Source: Tetrahymena elliotti 4EA (Eukaryota > Ciliophora > Oligohymenophorea > Hymenostomatida > Tetrahymenidae). From it: a DNA stretch of 64,000 nucleotides. The stretch spans positions 345,766 through 409,765 of the forward strand of contig JH720332.1 in NCBI GenBank assembly GCA_000231825.2, written 5' to 3'. Below, piece by piece: positions 11,256 to 23,868 of this stretch. Made by a program: the position numbers and the translations under genes. The notes beneath the pieces are model-generated. The model saw only the letters and a program-made list of their open reading frames with translations, did no database searches and had not been told where the DNA came from. Every line of letters begins with the position of its first letter. Within the stretch, counting starts at the first letter, position 1.

Positions 11256-12315
11256 GTAAAACTTTTGAATTCGAAATAAAAGCAAAAACTAATTATTTTT
11301 GGAATTCTATTAGGTAAAATTATTGTTAGAAATATTTACTTTAAGACCGACCACTCATCATTATGTCAAACAGAAAGTAAATTTATTCTAAACACATCTT
11401 CTTTTTTATACAAAATAAAAAAATGAATTTTAACAAAAGTTGGAAAACCAATAAAGGAGTGTCATTAGATTTAAGAAATACTAAAATAGAATCAATAGAT
11501 GACGATATATGAGACACACCTAAAACATTAAATAAAATGGAAAATGAAAATAGATAAATAAGTTATAATATGTAAAACCTGTAATTGATTTATGTAATGG
11601 TTACTTGTATATTTATATGTTGTAAACTTAATTTATTAATTAATTTTTTTTTTTTTTGAACAAACAAAATAAAGAAAATAAAGCATCATTTTATAGATAA
11701 TATCTATTAATTTTTTTTCCTTTTGAGTCGTCATTCTATTCTAAAAAACTAAAAATATTTTCTAAGATTATTTTTTTTAACTTTGAACTTTTAATGAGAT
11801 AAATAAATTCAATCAACAAAAATTTTAAATTTAAAGAAAATAATAAATTGATTTTGAAAAAACAAACAAATTTAAGAGAAATAATAAAAATTACATAATG
11901 CTGCTAAAAGAGAGAAAGAATACTTTAGTTTGAAAAATAAAGATAGAAATATTTTTTGATAAAAAAATGATTAAAGATTATTTTTCATTGTTATCCATAA
12001 ATTTATCTCTACAAATTAAAAATAAAAAGAGTTAATTAATATCAAAAACTTTTTTTAATCTTTTTTACTTTTAAATTAAAAGATTTTTTGGTTGATCTCA
12101 ATATTTAATCTATTGGATCTATTGTTAAATAAAAAATAAAATGAAACATTAAAATTGTTTAGATGTATGAATTTTACTTGCATCAATTTCTTATGGAAAT
12201 TACTAAAACAAGAAGTTTTAATGAGGATTATTTATTACTTTTTTCAGAGCAATATTTCTTTTAAATAATTTTTTTAACTACTTAAAAATAGCAAAAGGTA
12301 CTATTTATTATAGAG
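11256..12315. other. 3' flank of the ladder, no further gene recognised
   Basis: Contains one more micro-exon-like unit (11374-11376) and an acceptor at 11438-11439 followed by a short open stretch. These could be untranslated terminal exons of the ladder transcript. The rest is low-complexity AT-rich DNA. Confidence 0.4.
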
Positions 12316-12837
12316 ATGGTTTAAAATAAGAAAATAGCACTAATCTAAGTTATATCTACAATTGAAGGTTTTACATAATCTAATCCTTTCTTTATGTTTA
12401 AAGTGGAAGTGTTGTAATCGATAGCTGATAAAAGATAAACAATTATGACAGCAATCTCTGAAAAGAAACTATAGATCTATTTAGATGAACTATCAAATAT
12501 TCTTAGATATAAGATACTTCCAAACATAATTTGTAAACTTCCAATAACAAAAAAACCTGTTCGAGATGAAATTATCTGAAGTATAATTACAATTATTATT
12601 TTTCTAATTTCAAAAATCATCCAAATTAAAATTTTTTTTTTGTTAGTAGTATCTATATCACTCATCATTGCATTTGTATTATTTCTAGTTATTAAACTCT
12701 TTTAATCATATTTTGTTATCAATAAATTTTAAGTTTAGATGGAAAAATTTAACAAATCACTTTAGCAAATCTTTTCTTTATAAATTATAATTGAATATTA
12801 AGTCTATAAGATAACCAAGAGCTAAGATATTAATTGA
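12316..12837 (+). pseudogene. Small membrane-protein-like ORF interrupted by an in-frame TGA
   Basis: One frame runs 173 codons from ATG 12316 to TGA 12835-12837, but codon 88 (12577-12579) is TGA. Before it: a soluble segment with KVEVLQSIADKRQTIMTAIS and LSNILRYKILPNIICKL. After it: two hydrophobic stretches (SIITIIIFLISKIIQI and FFLLVVSISLIIAFVLFLV) and a Gln-rich tail. Composition is protein-like on both sides, so the two halves probably belong together. Possible readings: a nonsense mutation, an 87-residue protein plus read-through of its 3' flank, or UGA recoding. I saw no GT-AG intron that removes the TGA and keeps the frame. No family recognised. Confidence 0.5.
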
Positions 12838-13164
12838 AATTAAAAACATTTCTTTAGTAAAGCTATCCATCTTATTTAAATTTAGCAATATATGAGTTGA
12901 TATAAATATTACCTCAGTAGAGATCAGTCTTGAAAATATAATAAAAGCTTGTTACTAAAGTTTTACTAACCATAAATTTTATTGTAAGTAAGGACTTAAA
13001 TAGTTTAGTTGATAACTTAAGTAATAGTATGAATGTAGTTATTCATGCACTGCATGATAAATAATTTATTTTATTTTATGTTTCCTTGTTATCAGATTGC
13101 ATAAACTAAATGTTTTCAAAAAATTAAAAATTATATGTTTAATAGCCACTTAAAAGCTCAATTC
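12838..13164. other. Short AT-rich spacer
   Basis: Between the preceding ORF and the 3' end of the convergent minus-strand Cys-rich gene. No feature supported. Confidence 0.4.
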
Positions 13165-16100
13165 TCATGTCATTTGTGGAATTTTTTGGTAAACTTTAAG
13201 AAGCAATTCCAATTTGTTGCTATAACATAAAAGAATATTAAATATGAGAGTAAAAAGGAGTTAATGCTATAAATAGCTAAAGTAGTATGAACATTTTGGA
13301 ATAATAGCTTTGAAGTTTAAAAATGGTTCACTAAACTATTGTTCAATTTCATTGCAATCTGTTTAGTTTATTTCATCATACCCAATTTTACAGTTACAAG
13401 AGCAGTCTATTGAGTTAAATTCTCTAGTTTTTGAGCTGCACATAGAACAACCTTCGCTTGAGTTAGGAATCCAACAATACTCACAGCTTATGTGGCAAGG
13501 AAACTCTTCTCCGTATTATATACAAGTTTATCTATTAGAACAAAATTAGCAGTATTCTTAACATTCTAAAGAGCATGTTTAAGAAATCTCATCAAAGAAT
13601 ATTCCTCTTTTATATTAAAATTTTATATTGAAATTGAAATCAAAAAAAACTAGATAACTCAAAAAAGTAAAAATACCTTAAAATCTTATTTTAGGTTAAA
13701 TTTTAATAAAATACAAATTTTAGTTTTTGATTTATTTTCTTTAATCACCTATTTTAAAATTAGATCTTTGATAAGTTAGGATAATAAGTGAGGTTATTGG
13801 GTAGATTTTAAATAAAATTGATAAATTAAGATTATAAATAAGTGAAGTTGGTTATTGGGTAGATTTTAAATAAAATTCAACAAATTTTCAAAAAAGTAAA
13901 ATACTTTCCACAAAACTTGCAAGCTCCTTTAAAATTTTAAAACCCATTTTTACATTTCTAGCACAAAGGAAGAAATTTTTCTAATACTTCACAATTTTCA
14001 ATGGATGGGTTAATCAGGCACTGCTTTTAAGATTAGTTGTAGTAAAAAGTTTCATCTGAGCAAACACAAGCCGAAAAAATTCTGTTAAAAGTAAATTTAG
14101 AAGGGCATTCGCATTTACCTGTCATAGGTTGATACTCCATTAAATTTGAGTCTATACAATCACACTTTTTTTGCAAATTGTTGTAAGTAAAAGTTTCTTT
14201 ACATTCACAATTTTTTGTGAGTGAGGGATAGACCATATTTTGAAGATCTATACATTCACATTTTTACTTGTTATTATTAAATTTCATCTAAATATTACAT
14301 TCACATTAAGCTATGTTCTAATTATATTGCATATTAGTAGCATCAATACAAATACATTATTTCTGATTTTTATCAAAAATCATAAATTATTTGCATTCAC
14401 ATATTCCTGTAGTAGAATTATATTTCATGTTAATTGCATCTATGCAATCACACAATTTAGATACATTATTAAAAATCATTGTTTCTTTACATTCACATAC
14501 AGTATCATTATATTACATATTAGTAGCATCAATACAAATACATTATTACTGATTTTCATCAAAAGTCATAAATTATTTGCATTCACATTTTCCTGTATCT
14601 GCGTTATATTTCATGTTAATTATATCTATGCAATCACACTAGTTAGAAACATTATTTAAAGTCATTGTTTCTTTACATTCACATTCAGCTAACTTATCAT
14701 TATATTGCATTTTAGTCGCATCAATACAAATAAATTATTACTGATTCTCATCAAAAGCCATAAATTATTTGCATTCTCATTTTCCTTTATCTGAGTTAAA
14801 TTTCATATTAATTATATCTATGCAATCACACTATTTAGATGCATTATTTGAAATCATTGTTTCTTTACATTCACATTCAGCTAATTTCTAATTATATTGC
14901 ATATGAGTAGTATCAATACAAATACATTATTACTGATTCTCATCAAAAATCATAAATTATTTGCATTCACATATACCTGTATCTGAGCTATATTTCATGT
15001 TAATTATATCTATGCAGTCACACTATTTAGATTCACTATTAAAAATCATTGTTTCTTTACATTCACATATATTTTTTACAGGGTTATATGTCATCTTTAT
15101 TAAATCTAAACATTCGCATAGTTAGGGAAGAATATCGAATTTCATAGTTTCTTTGCATTGACATTTTCTCTCATTTTAGTTAAAGTCCATTTTTTATGCA
15201 CCAATGCAAATGCACTAATTTTTATTAATGTCGAATTTCATGGTGTCATTATCTAAGCAAGAGCATATTTATTTTGAGTCATCATATTGCATGTGAATTT
15301 AATCTACACATTAACATTTTTATAGTGTTGGGTTTTCAATCATTGTTTACTTATCCTGACATTCACATTTTTTTGCATTCTAATTTATAATCATAGATGA
15401 ATCAATACATTAGCATTCATTTGAATTAAATTTCATGTAGATTGTATCAATACAAACTAAGCAATTTTAAGTGCTGTTTTCGCATGTTAGGCAAAAATCA
15501 CCACATTTAATACAAATATTTATGTCTCTAACTTCATCACGTGTTAAATAGTAACCAGAAGGACATGCTTAGCATTTTTCTTCAAAATTAGCTAAACTGC
15601 CAGAGCATTTAATCATTTAAAATATAAGGAGTTAAGATTAAATCCCTTATAATTTCGAATCAGACCATGAAGAATAACTTATTTCAATTTAATTATTATT
15701 AGTAAATTAATAAGACATTTTCTATCTGATTTAGTGATTTTTTTAATAATAGCCTGTCTATCCAATCATGAAGCAATACTAAATATATTCTTCAGGACAA
15801 TAATATTTCGAATCAATATTATAAGATGTCGTTCCTTTCTAAATTGAATTTGTAAGTGTTTTGTATTAAAGATCTTCTTAGCGATAGATCTTATAATACG
15901 TTGAGCTACCAATATCATTTTCTTCATAATAAATATAATTAATACTAATAAATGTAATATCGTTACCATCCTATTTTGAAAAAGTAAAGTAGAATCCATC
16001 ATCTTTTGTTTCAGTATTTTCTATAAATATACTTTATTAATAGTTAGAGCTAGAACTATATAACACACCTGTTATGTATGGATATACTACCATTTAATTA

Positions 16101-16531
16101 TTAAAATTAGGTGGGATAACATTGTATTAAAATTAGTTTTGTGAGTTGAATGAAATATCAGTAATATTTTATGAGTCTACATAGAAAGTATCTATACATA
16201 TTTCTGCTAAAAAAAAACTAGTTTATGTGCTTTATTAATAAATATTGTATTCAGCTATATTTTCATCTCTATAACTGCTTTGTAAAATAAAACCTAACTA
16301 ATCTGAAGGGATATCTAAATTAAGGTTTCCTACAAGCAATTTCCTATTTGAGCATAGTAACTAAAATTAATGTTAAATAGTTTTAATCTATTGGTTTCCA
16401 TAGGTAATCAAAGTGTATTATTATATATGAATTTTATCATCTTATAGAAAAGTAAATGTTTCTTAGCATTGAACCTGCTTTAAAAAGGCTACGATTAACC
16501 CAAATAATAACATAAAATTTGTGGGATTCAT
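13165..16531 (-). CDS. Secreted/surface Cys-rich repeat protein, 1022 codons, one internal TGA
   Basis: Exon 1 runs 16531-13905 and exon 2 runs 13606-13165; the phase-2 join keeps frame (3069 nt). The N-terminus MNPTNFMLLFGLIVAF followed by LKQVQC is a clear signal peptide. A beta-rich region of about 300 residues precedes a Cys block, then about 20 tandem modules of the form CxC-ID-x(4)-MKYN-x(6)-CECK-xFM-x(9)-C. A second Cys-rich segment lies in exon 2 (PCHISCEYCWI, CSCNCKIGYDE) with a hydrophobic C-terminal stretch that may anchor it. This resembles the EGF-like/furin-like Cys-rich surface proteins expanded in ciliates. Codon 585 (14779-14777) is TGA where sister modules have TGT, so the gene is either a pseudogene or recoded. 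Plus-strand frames over the repeats are antisense shadows. Confidence 0.8.
13782..13878. repeat. Tandem duplication in the intron of the Cys-rich gene
   Basis: About 40 bp containing GGTTATTGGGTAGATTTTAA occurs at 13782-13819 and again at 13837-13878, inside the intron 13904-13607. Confidence 0.75.
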
Positions 16532-17453
16532 CTCAAAAAGAAATCTTTATTACAATTACTAATTTTTAATGTTTTCTTTAATTTTGTTTTTTCTTTCCTT
16601 ATCTATTTTATCAGAAAATAAATTAATCTCTCTCTGTAAGTAAATTGCCTAAATATTTTCTTTGTCTAAATCTGAAAAGCAAATTTCTTCTTACACTAAT
16701 AACAATTATTAAGACAAACATCACATTTTTTTTGTTTCAAGCTTTAAATTTTTTTCATCTTTTTAAGGTAAAATAAATACTTGTAACCATAGACCAAATA
16801 AATAAAGAAGATTTTTAATTTTTGGTTGCTTTGATTTTCTTTCTAAAAAATAAATTACATAATTTCTTATCATTCATTAACTGTAAACAGTTCAAAAATT
16901 ATCAAAAGTTAAACTAATCGAAAAGAACTAAGTAAAATTAGATTTTGAATTTATTTTATCAAAAAACAAAATATTAATTTATTTACTCAAATTTCTTCTT
17001 TAAATTTAAATTTATTTGCAAATAATAAAAGTAAAATAAAAAATAAATTTATTTACTCAAATTACTTCTTTAAATTTAAATTTATTTGCAAATAATAAAA
17101 GTAAGCAATTTAAATTTTATCAGAAATTTTTCAGCCATTTTTGATAGATTTCTAAGATTATTTTTTAATTAAAGAAAATATATGATGTGCTTCTTCTTGA
17201 TAGTCTTTTTACAGAAATATTTCTTTAAAATTTTTTTTAACATCAACATTTTCAAGTTTTATAAAATGGGTATTAATATAAGAGGATATTAATTAATGAG
17301 AACTTACAGTATTTAATTTATTGTAAATTTAACTTTAAAAGTTTAGAAATCTAGATTTCCATTATCGATTAAATTATTTATTATTTTCTGTACCTTATTT
17401 TTAGCTTCTTTTTTTGAAAATAAATTAAAATAAATTTGCTATTTTCTCACTAG
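16532..17453. other. Spacer between divergent units; LRR array 5' end not found
   Basis: Upstream of the first clear LRR exon of the plus-strand array and of the start of the minus-strand Cys-rich gene. A start exon for the LRR array should lie here or further upstream, but I could not identify it. Confidence 0.4.
16976..17104. repeat. 59-bp near-perfect tandem duplication (period 70)
   Basis: Copies at 16976-17034 and 17046-17104. Both run from AATTTATTTACTCAAATT to AATAATAAAAGTAA, differing by about one base. Such a fresh duplication suggests recent slippage or repair. Confidence 0.85.
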
Positions 17454-20301
17454 TTAGAATTATCTTGGCACAGAAGTAGCAAAAAATATTCTAAAGAACT
17501 TAGATAAGTGTAAAAATATGAGTTGTTTAATTCTCAATCTGAAGTAATTTTGCTCAATATTAATTTTATTAATAAACATATCATTAAAGAACCAATAAAA
17601 GAAAGAAAGAAATAAGTAAAGAAGGAAAAGCTGCTTGAGATTGAATATTCATTTATTTATTTCTTTCTTTCTGACTTCCAATTTTCCTATCTTTTATTTA
17701 TTACTTCAAAACAAAATATTATTTTCTAGTAATTAAGATAATATTGATGCAAAAATAATATAAAATATTGGATTAAGCTTAGAAAAGTGCTAAAATATCA
17801 ATTCTTTGTATCTGAATCTTAGGTAGATTTTTAAACACTCATTTTATTAAACAAATGATTAATTAAGTACAAAACAAAGAACTAAAGAAAGTAAATAAGT
17901 AAGAAAGTTCAGCTGTTTTAGATTAAATATTTATTTATTCATCAAACAAACAATCAATTTATTATATTTATTTATTTACCTATTTCATTTTTATTAACTT
18001 TTCTTATTTGTCAAAACAACAAACAAAAAAAATTGTTATTTTCTGAGTAGTCGAAATCGTCTTGGTGCAGTAGGAGTAAAAAATATTGGAATGAGCTTAG
18101 TAAAGTGCCAAAATATCATTTCTTTGGATCTCAATCTTGGATAATTTGTTAAAGTTTTCAACAAATTATTAATTAAGCACCTAATTTTTTACTTCTTCTT
18201 ACTTTTAATTTTTTATCTAACATTTATTTTTTTCTAAACAAATTTGTTCATTTCTGAGTAGAGACAATAATCTTGGTGTAGAAAGAGCAAAAAATATTGG
18301 AATAATCTTAGAAAACTGCCAAAATATCATTTCTTTAGATTTAAATCTTGGGTAATTTTGTTAAAGACTGTTTTTGACAACAAATTTTTAATTACGCTCA
18401 AAACAAAGAACTTATTTTTTACTTCTTACTTTTAATTTATTTATTTATCATTTCTTATATTCAAAACAAATTTAATCAAATTTGTTATTTTATGAGTAGT
18501 TAAAATATTCTTGGTGTAGAAGGAGCAAAAAATATTGGAATGAGTTTAGAAAATTGCTAAAATTTCACCTCTTTGAATTTTGGTCTTCGGTAACTTTGTT
18601 AAATACTAATTTTATTCAACAAACGATTAATTAAATATAAAGCAAAGAATTAAAGAAAGAAAGTGAATAAGTAAGCAAGTTAAAGCTGCTTTATTTAGAT
18701 TAAATATTTGTTAATCAATCAGTTTTTATATTTCTTTACATATTTTTTACTTTAAATTTTCTTATCTATTGTTTAAAAATAATTTAAAAAAACTGAGTAG
18801 TTCAAATAATCTTGGGGTAGAAGGAACAAAAACTATTGGAATGAGCTTAGAAAATTGCCAAAATCAGTTTTTTGAATGTAATTTTGTTAAATACTGATTT
18901 TATTCAACAAATGATTAATTAAAAAACGAAGAACCAAAAAAAGTAAATAAGAAAGTAAGTAAGTTAAAGCATTAAAGCTGCTTTAGATAAAATATTTATT
19001 TATTAATCAAACAAAAAATATATTTAGAAATTTAGTTCCTTATTTCTTTATTTCTTTATTTCTTAACTTTCAATTTTCTTATTTCAAAATAAATTAAAAT
19101 AATTGTTATTTTCCGAATAGTGGAAATCATCTTGGTGTAGAAGGAGTAAAAAATATTGTATTGAGTTTAGAAAAGTGCCAAAATATCACCTCTTTGACCC
19201 TCTATTTTGGGTAATCTTATTAAACGCTGATTTAATTACTTTTTAAGGAAATTATTAATTAAGAATAAAAGAACAAAAAAAGTAAAGCAGACAATTAAAA
19301 CTATTTTTTATTAAATATTCATCAAATAAATAATCAATTGATTCAATTTTCTTCCTTTTTATTTTCAAAATAAATTACAAAAAACTTGTTATTTTTGAGA
19401 AGTTGTAGTGATATCAAATTAAAAATTTTCAAAAATAAATATTTCAAATCTAAGCTAAGATGATTTTAAATTAAAGTGATTATTACATAAAATAATTATT
19501 TTTTTTCCATCACCTTAACTTAGAGAACTGAAAGTACAAAAGAACAGAAGAAAATAAAGAAATAACTAAGAAAATAAAACCTGCTTTTGATTAAAAATCT
19601 TTATTTATTAATAATAAAATCAATCAATTAAGATATTTATTTACTTCTTTGTATCTTACTTTTAATTTACTTATCTATGACTTCTAATTTTCAAAATAAA
19701 TTAAAACAAATTTATTATTTTATGAGTAGCTACAATATTTTTGGACGAGAAGGAGCAAAATATATTAGAATGAGCTTAGAAAAGTGCTAAAATATCAGTT
19801 TTTTGAATCTCAATCTTAAGTAATTTTCTGAAATACATATTTAATTTTTCAAAGTGCAAAGTAAAGAATGAAGCAAAGTAAATTAGCAAGTAAGCAATAA
19901 GTAAAAGCTGTTTGAGATAAAATATTTATTTATTAATCAATGAAGGATATTTTTATTTGCTTATTTCTTTATTTCTTACTTTTAATTTTCTTATCTATCA
20001 TTTATTATTTTCAAAATAAATTTTTTATTTTCGGAGTAGTGGAGATTATAATCCAAAAAAATTATAAGAAATGAAATGTGACAAATTTTAATTATTTTAT
20101 AAAAAAATATTTTCTTTCATTTTTTAAAACTCACCCCCTCTCCTGCCCTAGAATGATAATTAAATAGATGATATTAACAAAATGATTATTAAAGATAAAT
20201 CAAGTACTTTCAAAAAAAGAATAAAAAACTAACAAGGATAAGTGGGTAATAATTTAAAGAGGAAGATATTTTAAATAATTTTAAGCTCGAGCTAAAGATG
20301 A
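17454..20301 (+). CDS. LRR protein encoded one repeat per exon (array 1)
   Basis: Exons read: 17454-17543, 17730-17822, 18051-18140, 18262-18351, 18500-18589, 18801-18877, 19121-19210, 19730-19819 and a terminal exon 20040-20301 ending in TGA. Most are 90 nt, enter with one base and leave with two (phase 2), and encode a single LRR of the type NNLGVEGAKNIGMSLEKCQN followed by IxSLxLNL. Exons begin after a (C/T)TGAGTAG acceptor and end at GTAATTTTG. Exon 18051-18140 has lost its donor (GG/ATAATT). Exon 18801-18877 carries a deletion that removes the last strand and breaks phase. A relic near 19380-19440 is unreadable. The 5' end is unknown. The array precedes kinase copy 2 by 0.8 kb but is separated from it by a stop. 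Probably an intracellular interaction protein, possibly decaying. Confidence 0.7.
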
Positions 20302-21084
20302 ATATGCTTCTTAATAAAAGAAAAAGGGTAAATTGTTTGTCCAGATAAAAATATTTTTCTTTAGTATTTTTAAATAACTTTATTCAATAAATATGTTAGG
20401 ACTTCTATAATTATAAAATACATAAAAGAAGATAAATCTAACTCTTACATTTTAATTACATTTGTAAAATTGTACTTTTTGTTTCATTTTTATTTTTTTC
20501 AATTTTTTCATTCAAAATAACAAATATTTTTCAATGCTAAGAGGTAAATTGAGGACTCTTCATTTTTATAAGAAAAATACTTGGGTGAAAATATGAGATT
20601 CACTACTATTTTTTGATAGAAATAAAAAATATAAAAGTGTGTTTTTGCTTTTATGTGGTGAAAGATTAAACATCTTTAAATCGTTTTTTTCTTCAAAATA
20701 TGTTTCACTTCATTTGTAAATGAAAAACAAATAATTAAAAAAATTTTTTTATTAATTCACCTTAAACATAACTATTTTTTCTGAAGAAACAACAAAAGAA
20801 ATAAGAAAATTAAAAAGTTTTTATAATTTGTTAATCTGTGAATAAAACTAATAAAAATGAATTGAAACCTTTTGAATTCATCCTATTAATTAATTGATAA
20901 AATATATTTTTATGATTGAATACTTTTATTTAATAAAAATAGTAAAAGTTAAAATTTTTAAATATTCTAATATTTACACCCTAATAATTAAGAAGAAAAA
21001 TATTGCTATCATCTATTATTTATTCAATAATTCAATCAATTACATTTGTTAACAAGATTTTTGGTTAAAGGGATAATACGAAAA
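20302..21084. other. Intergenic, AT-rich
   Basis: No gene seen. The last 130 bases resemble, at lower identity, the 5' flank of kinase copy 1. Confidence 0.45.
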
Positions 21085-23209
21085 ATGGGTTAAAAAAGCT
21101 CTAATTAAAAGGATTAAGAGAAGATCAAAGAGAAGTTAGTTAGGCACATAGAAAATAGGTAGAAAATCAGAAAAATATATGCAGATAAGGGCATCTAAAT
21201 GCTTGACAAACAAGATTTATTGAGTAAGTATTCTTTTATACATAATAATGTTTCACATTTAATGATCTAATAATTATTTTTACATTTTAAACTGCAATTC
21301 ATTCTATTTTTTAGATTCAATCTATTATTTATATAAAATATTAATAGTTAAGGATATTTAAGATCCACTTATGTCAAATACCTTGTATGATATCTACAAT
21401 ACAATATAAAGTGAACTATCTCAAAAAGGATATAGCCATTTTAGGTTTTTAGGATAAGGAGCATAAGGATTAGTCGTTCTAGCTAAAGATTAGTTAACTA
21501 ACAAGAGATTTGCAATCAAAGGAATACAAATCAAGGATTCCAAAGGAAACGTTGATCAGCAAGCTGTAAAATAGGTTAATCAAGAAATTAATATACTCAA
21601 TGAATGCAAAGGATCACCATATGTTGTCAATTTCGTAAGAAAAATAGAAGGATAACAATTTGTATATCTAGTGCTAACAGAATGCTTAGGTAAAAAATAG
21701 AAAAAGCAGATTATAATCAATTAAAAAATAATATAAGATGCAAGATAACCTTTAGTAATTTTTAAAAAAAGGAACTCTTAATCAAATCATTTAAAAAAAT
21801 CCAGATAAGAAGTTGAATGAATTATCAGCTATTAAGTATGCCAAAGATATTACTGAGGGCCTTTACTTTATTCACTCAAAGAAGTGTTTAGTCAATGATC
21901 TTAAAATGGATAATATTCTTATAGATTATAATGGAAATGCAGTTATTTGTAAATTATTTTTATCAATAAAAAGAAAGAATCACTCTTATTTATTAATTTT
22001 ATTTATTACTTACTTACTAGCTGACTTTGGATTGGCAGATAATCTCCCTAAATAATCAGGATATGCCTTGAATTTATATGTATTTTTAAGTAAACTACAT
22101 ATCCTCTCATATCAAATAAATTTGTTGGTTAATTCAGATGGGCAACGTTGCATATTAGGCACCTGAGTGCTATGATCCACAACATTTTGACACTTACTTT
22201 TTAGAATACTAAAACTTAGGAATTGTTGTTAAAAGAGAGCCAAGTTAAAGAGTAATTCATTAACTTTTTGCTGAAGAGAATATTTATTTATAAAAATTAA
22301 CTAATTTTATAAAGAGTGAAGCATGTTCATTAGGTAAATAAACCAATAGAAATGATAAACGTAATAGCAGAAATTATTTTTAAATTGATGATAGGCTACC
22401 TAATTTACACTATGATTTCTGGATTCAGTAGCAGCATGATGTTCAACAAGCACAATCCTTTACCATACAAGCCAGAATTCTAAAACTTCACTTACAAGAA
22501 GCAACTTCAATACATAATTGATGGATTGACTTAATTTATCCCAAGAAATAGGTTTGAGATCAAAGATGTTTTAATTATATTAAAAGGAATTATTTCATTT
22601 GAATTTTCTTTAGACAGTAGGTTTATTGAACTAGTTGAAGTTGAAGAAGAAGATAAAGAATCATTTTAGTAATTAATCAAAAATTTCAATAATGAAATTG
22701 AATTGGTTCAACACTTTAAAAATAAGTTTTATCCAGTAATGTATGTAGTTTTTTAGATCCTATGATAATTACCTCTCAATATTTTTATAGTAAAAATGAA
22801 TAGAACTTACTTTAGCTACTTGACTCAATAATTGATTCAAAATAATCTTAACAAGTAGATTCGATGATACATTAAGTTCGTTGTTTGAATTAAATAATTA
22901 ATTAATTAACTAAAATAGGTTACAGTTATTGAAGAACCAAATTAAAAAATAAAGAGCTTGAATGAAACTATTTAGCAATTACAAAATGAAAAGAAATAAT
23001 TATACAATTATCCATAGAATAACTAACATTTTGTTTAAAATAAATAAGCTTATTCTAATTAGGTATTCAATTAACAAATATCAACTTAGCCAAATCCAAG
23101 TCAAAAAGATAATTCATTGAAGTAAGAGCCTTAGAAAAAAGAAGAAATTAAATTGTTTTAGCAAAATTTGAAAATGCAATAGAAACATAATGTTATTTCC
23201 ATTAGATGA
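21085..23209 (+). CDS. Protein kinase, copy 2 (8 exons, intact tail)
   Basis: Exons 21085-21223, 21348-21689, 21772-21948, 22021-22079, 22138-22333, 22371-22744, 22804-22854 and 22919-23209 (TGA); every junction keeps frame. Same domain order as copy 1: basic N-terminal helix, glycine loop GQGAQGLVVLAK, AIK lysine, NDLKMDN catalytic loop, DFGLAD, YQAPE, degenerate subdomain IX, coiled coil. It ends in a Gln/Asn-rich tail of about 70 residues that copy 1 lacks. The core is almost base-for-base identical to copy 1, introns included, while exon 1, the start of exon 2 and the 3' end have diverged. The last exons differ in structure: copy 2 has an extra intron (22855-22918), and copy 1 leads toward the micro-exon ladder. 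Confidence 0.85.
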
Positions 23210-23483
23210 GTATCTAGCTTTATTAAAGTGATGGAAATTTTTAAAACTAATTTTTAATCTAATTATTATTGTAATGAGTGAGAAATTGAATTTTATATTT
23301 TAACAATGTAGTAGATTAAAAGAATAATAAAAAAATGTTTTTGTAAAATTAATTAATTAAACCATTTTTCAACACCCAAATTATATTTTGATGGTGCTTG
23401 TATTATTAAATAAAAAATTAGGAAAACAGATTGATAAGATAAAAAAGACATCAAAAATATCAAAATTTTGGAGCAAACTATAT

Positions 23484-23600
23484 TTATTTCCACTTATGAC
23501 CTAAAGCCAAAATCATCACACTTACAGTCTAACTTCAGTTATTCACACTTCTGACTTAACATTAATTATTCACACTACTACTTAATTTGTATTTCGTTCA
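23484..23600. repeat. Left terminal inverted repeat of the mariner-like element
   Basis: Starts TTATTTCCACTTATGACC. Pairs with 24560-24670 on the opposite strand with scattered mismatches. Confidence 0.75.
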
Positions 23601-23868
23601 CTTTTATGACTTAAAGTATTTTATTAACACCTAATGATGAGTGTTTACTGCTAATACCTATTCCTTAATGTATAGGGTGGTAAAAAATAGTATCACATAA
23701 GAAAGTCAACTATTAAAATTTTAAGGATAATTACTTTTTCATACTTAATATGATAGTTCTCACCAAGCTGTATTTAAATATAAAACAAAATTAAACTGTC
23801 CTTTTAGTTTGATAAGCAAGTGATTTAATTTTGAAAAAAGTCATAAACAATACTTTGGAAAATTAATA

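Noticed and set aside
11313..11314. Zero-length exon (AG directly followed by GT)
   Set aside because: It could be a recursive splice site, but a single AG/GT in AT-rich DNA is weak evidence and it lies beyond the predicted stop.
6462..11376. Reading the micro-exon ladder in phase 0 (each triplet a codon)
   Set aside because: It gives a plausible-looking Arg-rich peptide from 7747 on, but uses rare CGA/CGG/GCG codons, includes a TGA triplet at 7167-7169, and lacks a start before it. Phase 2 reads through all exons from 6462 with typical ciliate codons. Phase 1 is poor and stops early.
14240..14659. Plus-strand 139-codon repetitive frame
   Set aside because: Antisense shadow of the Cys-rich tandem repeats on the minus strand. 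Its repeats simply mirror theirs.
15766..16002. Minus-strand 78-codon frame
   Set aside because: Out-of-frame shadow inside exon 1 of the Cys-rich gene.
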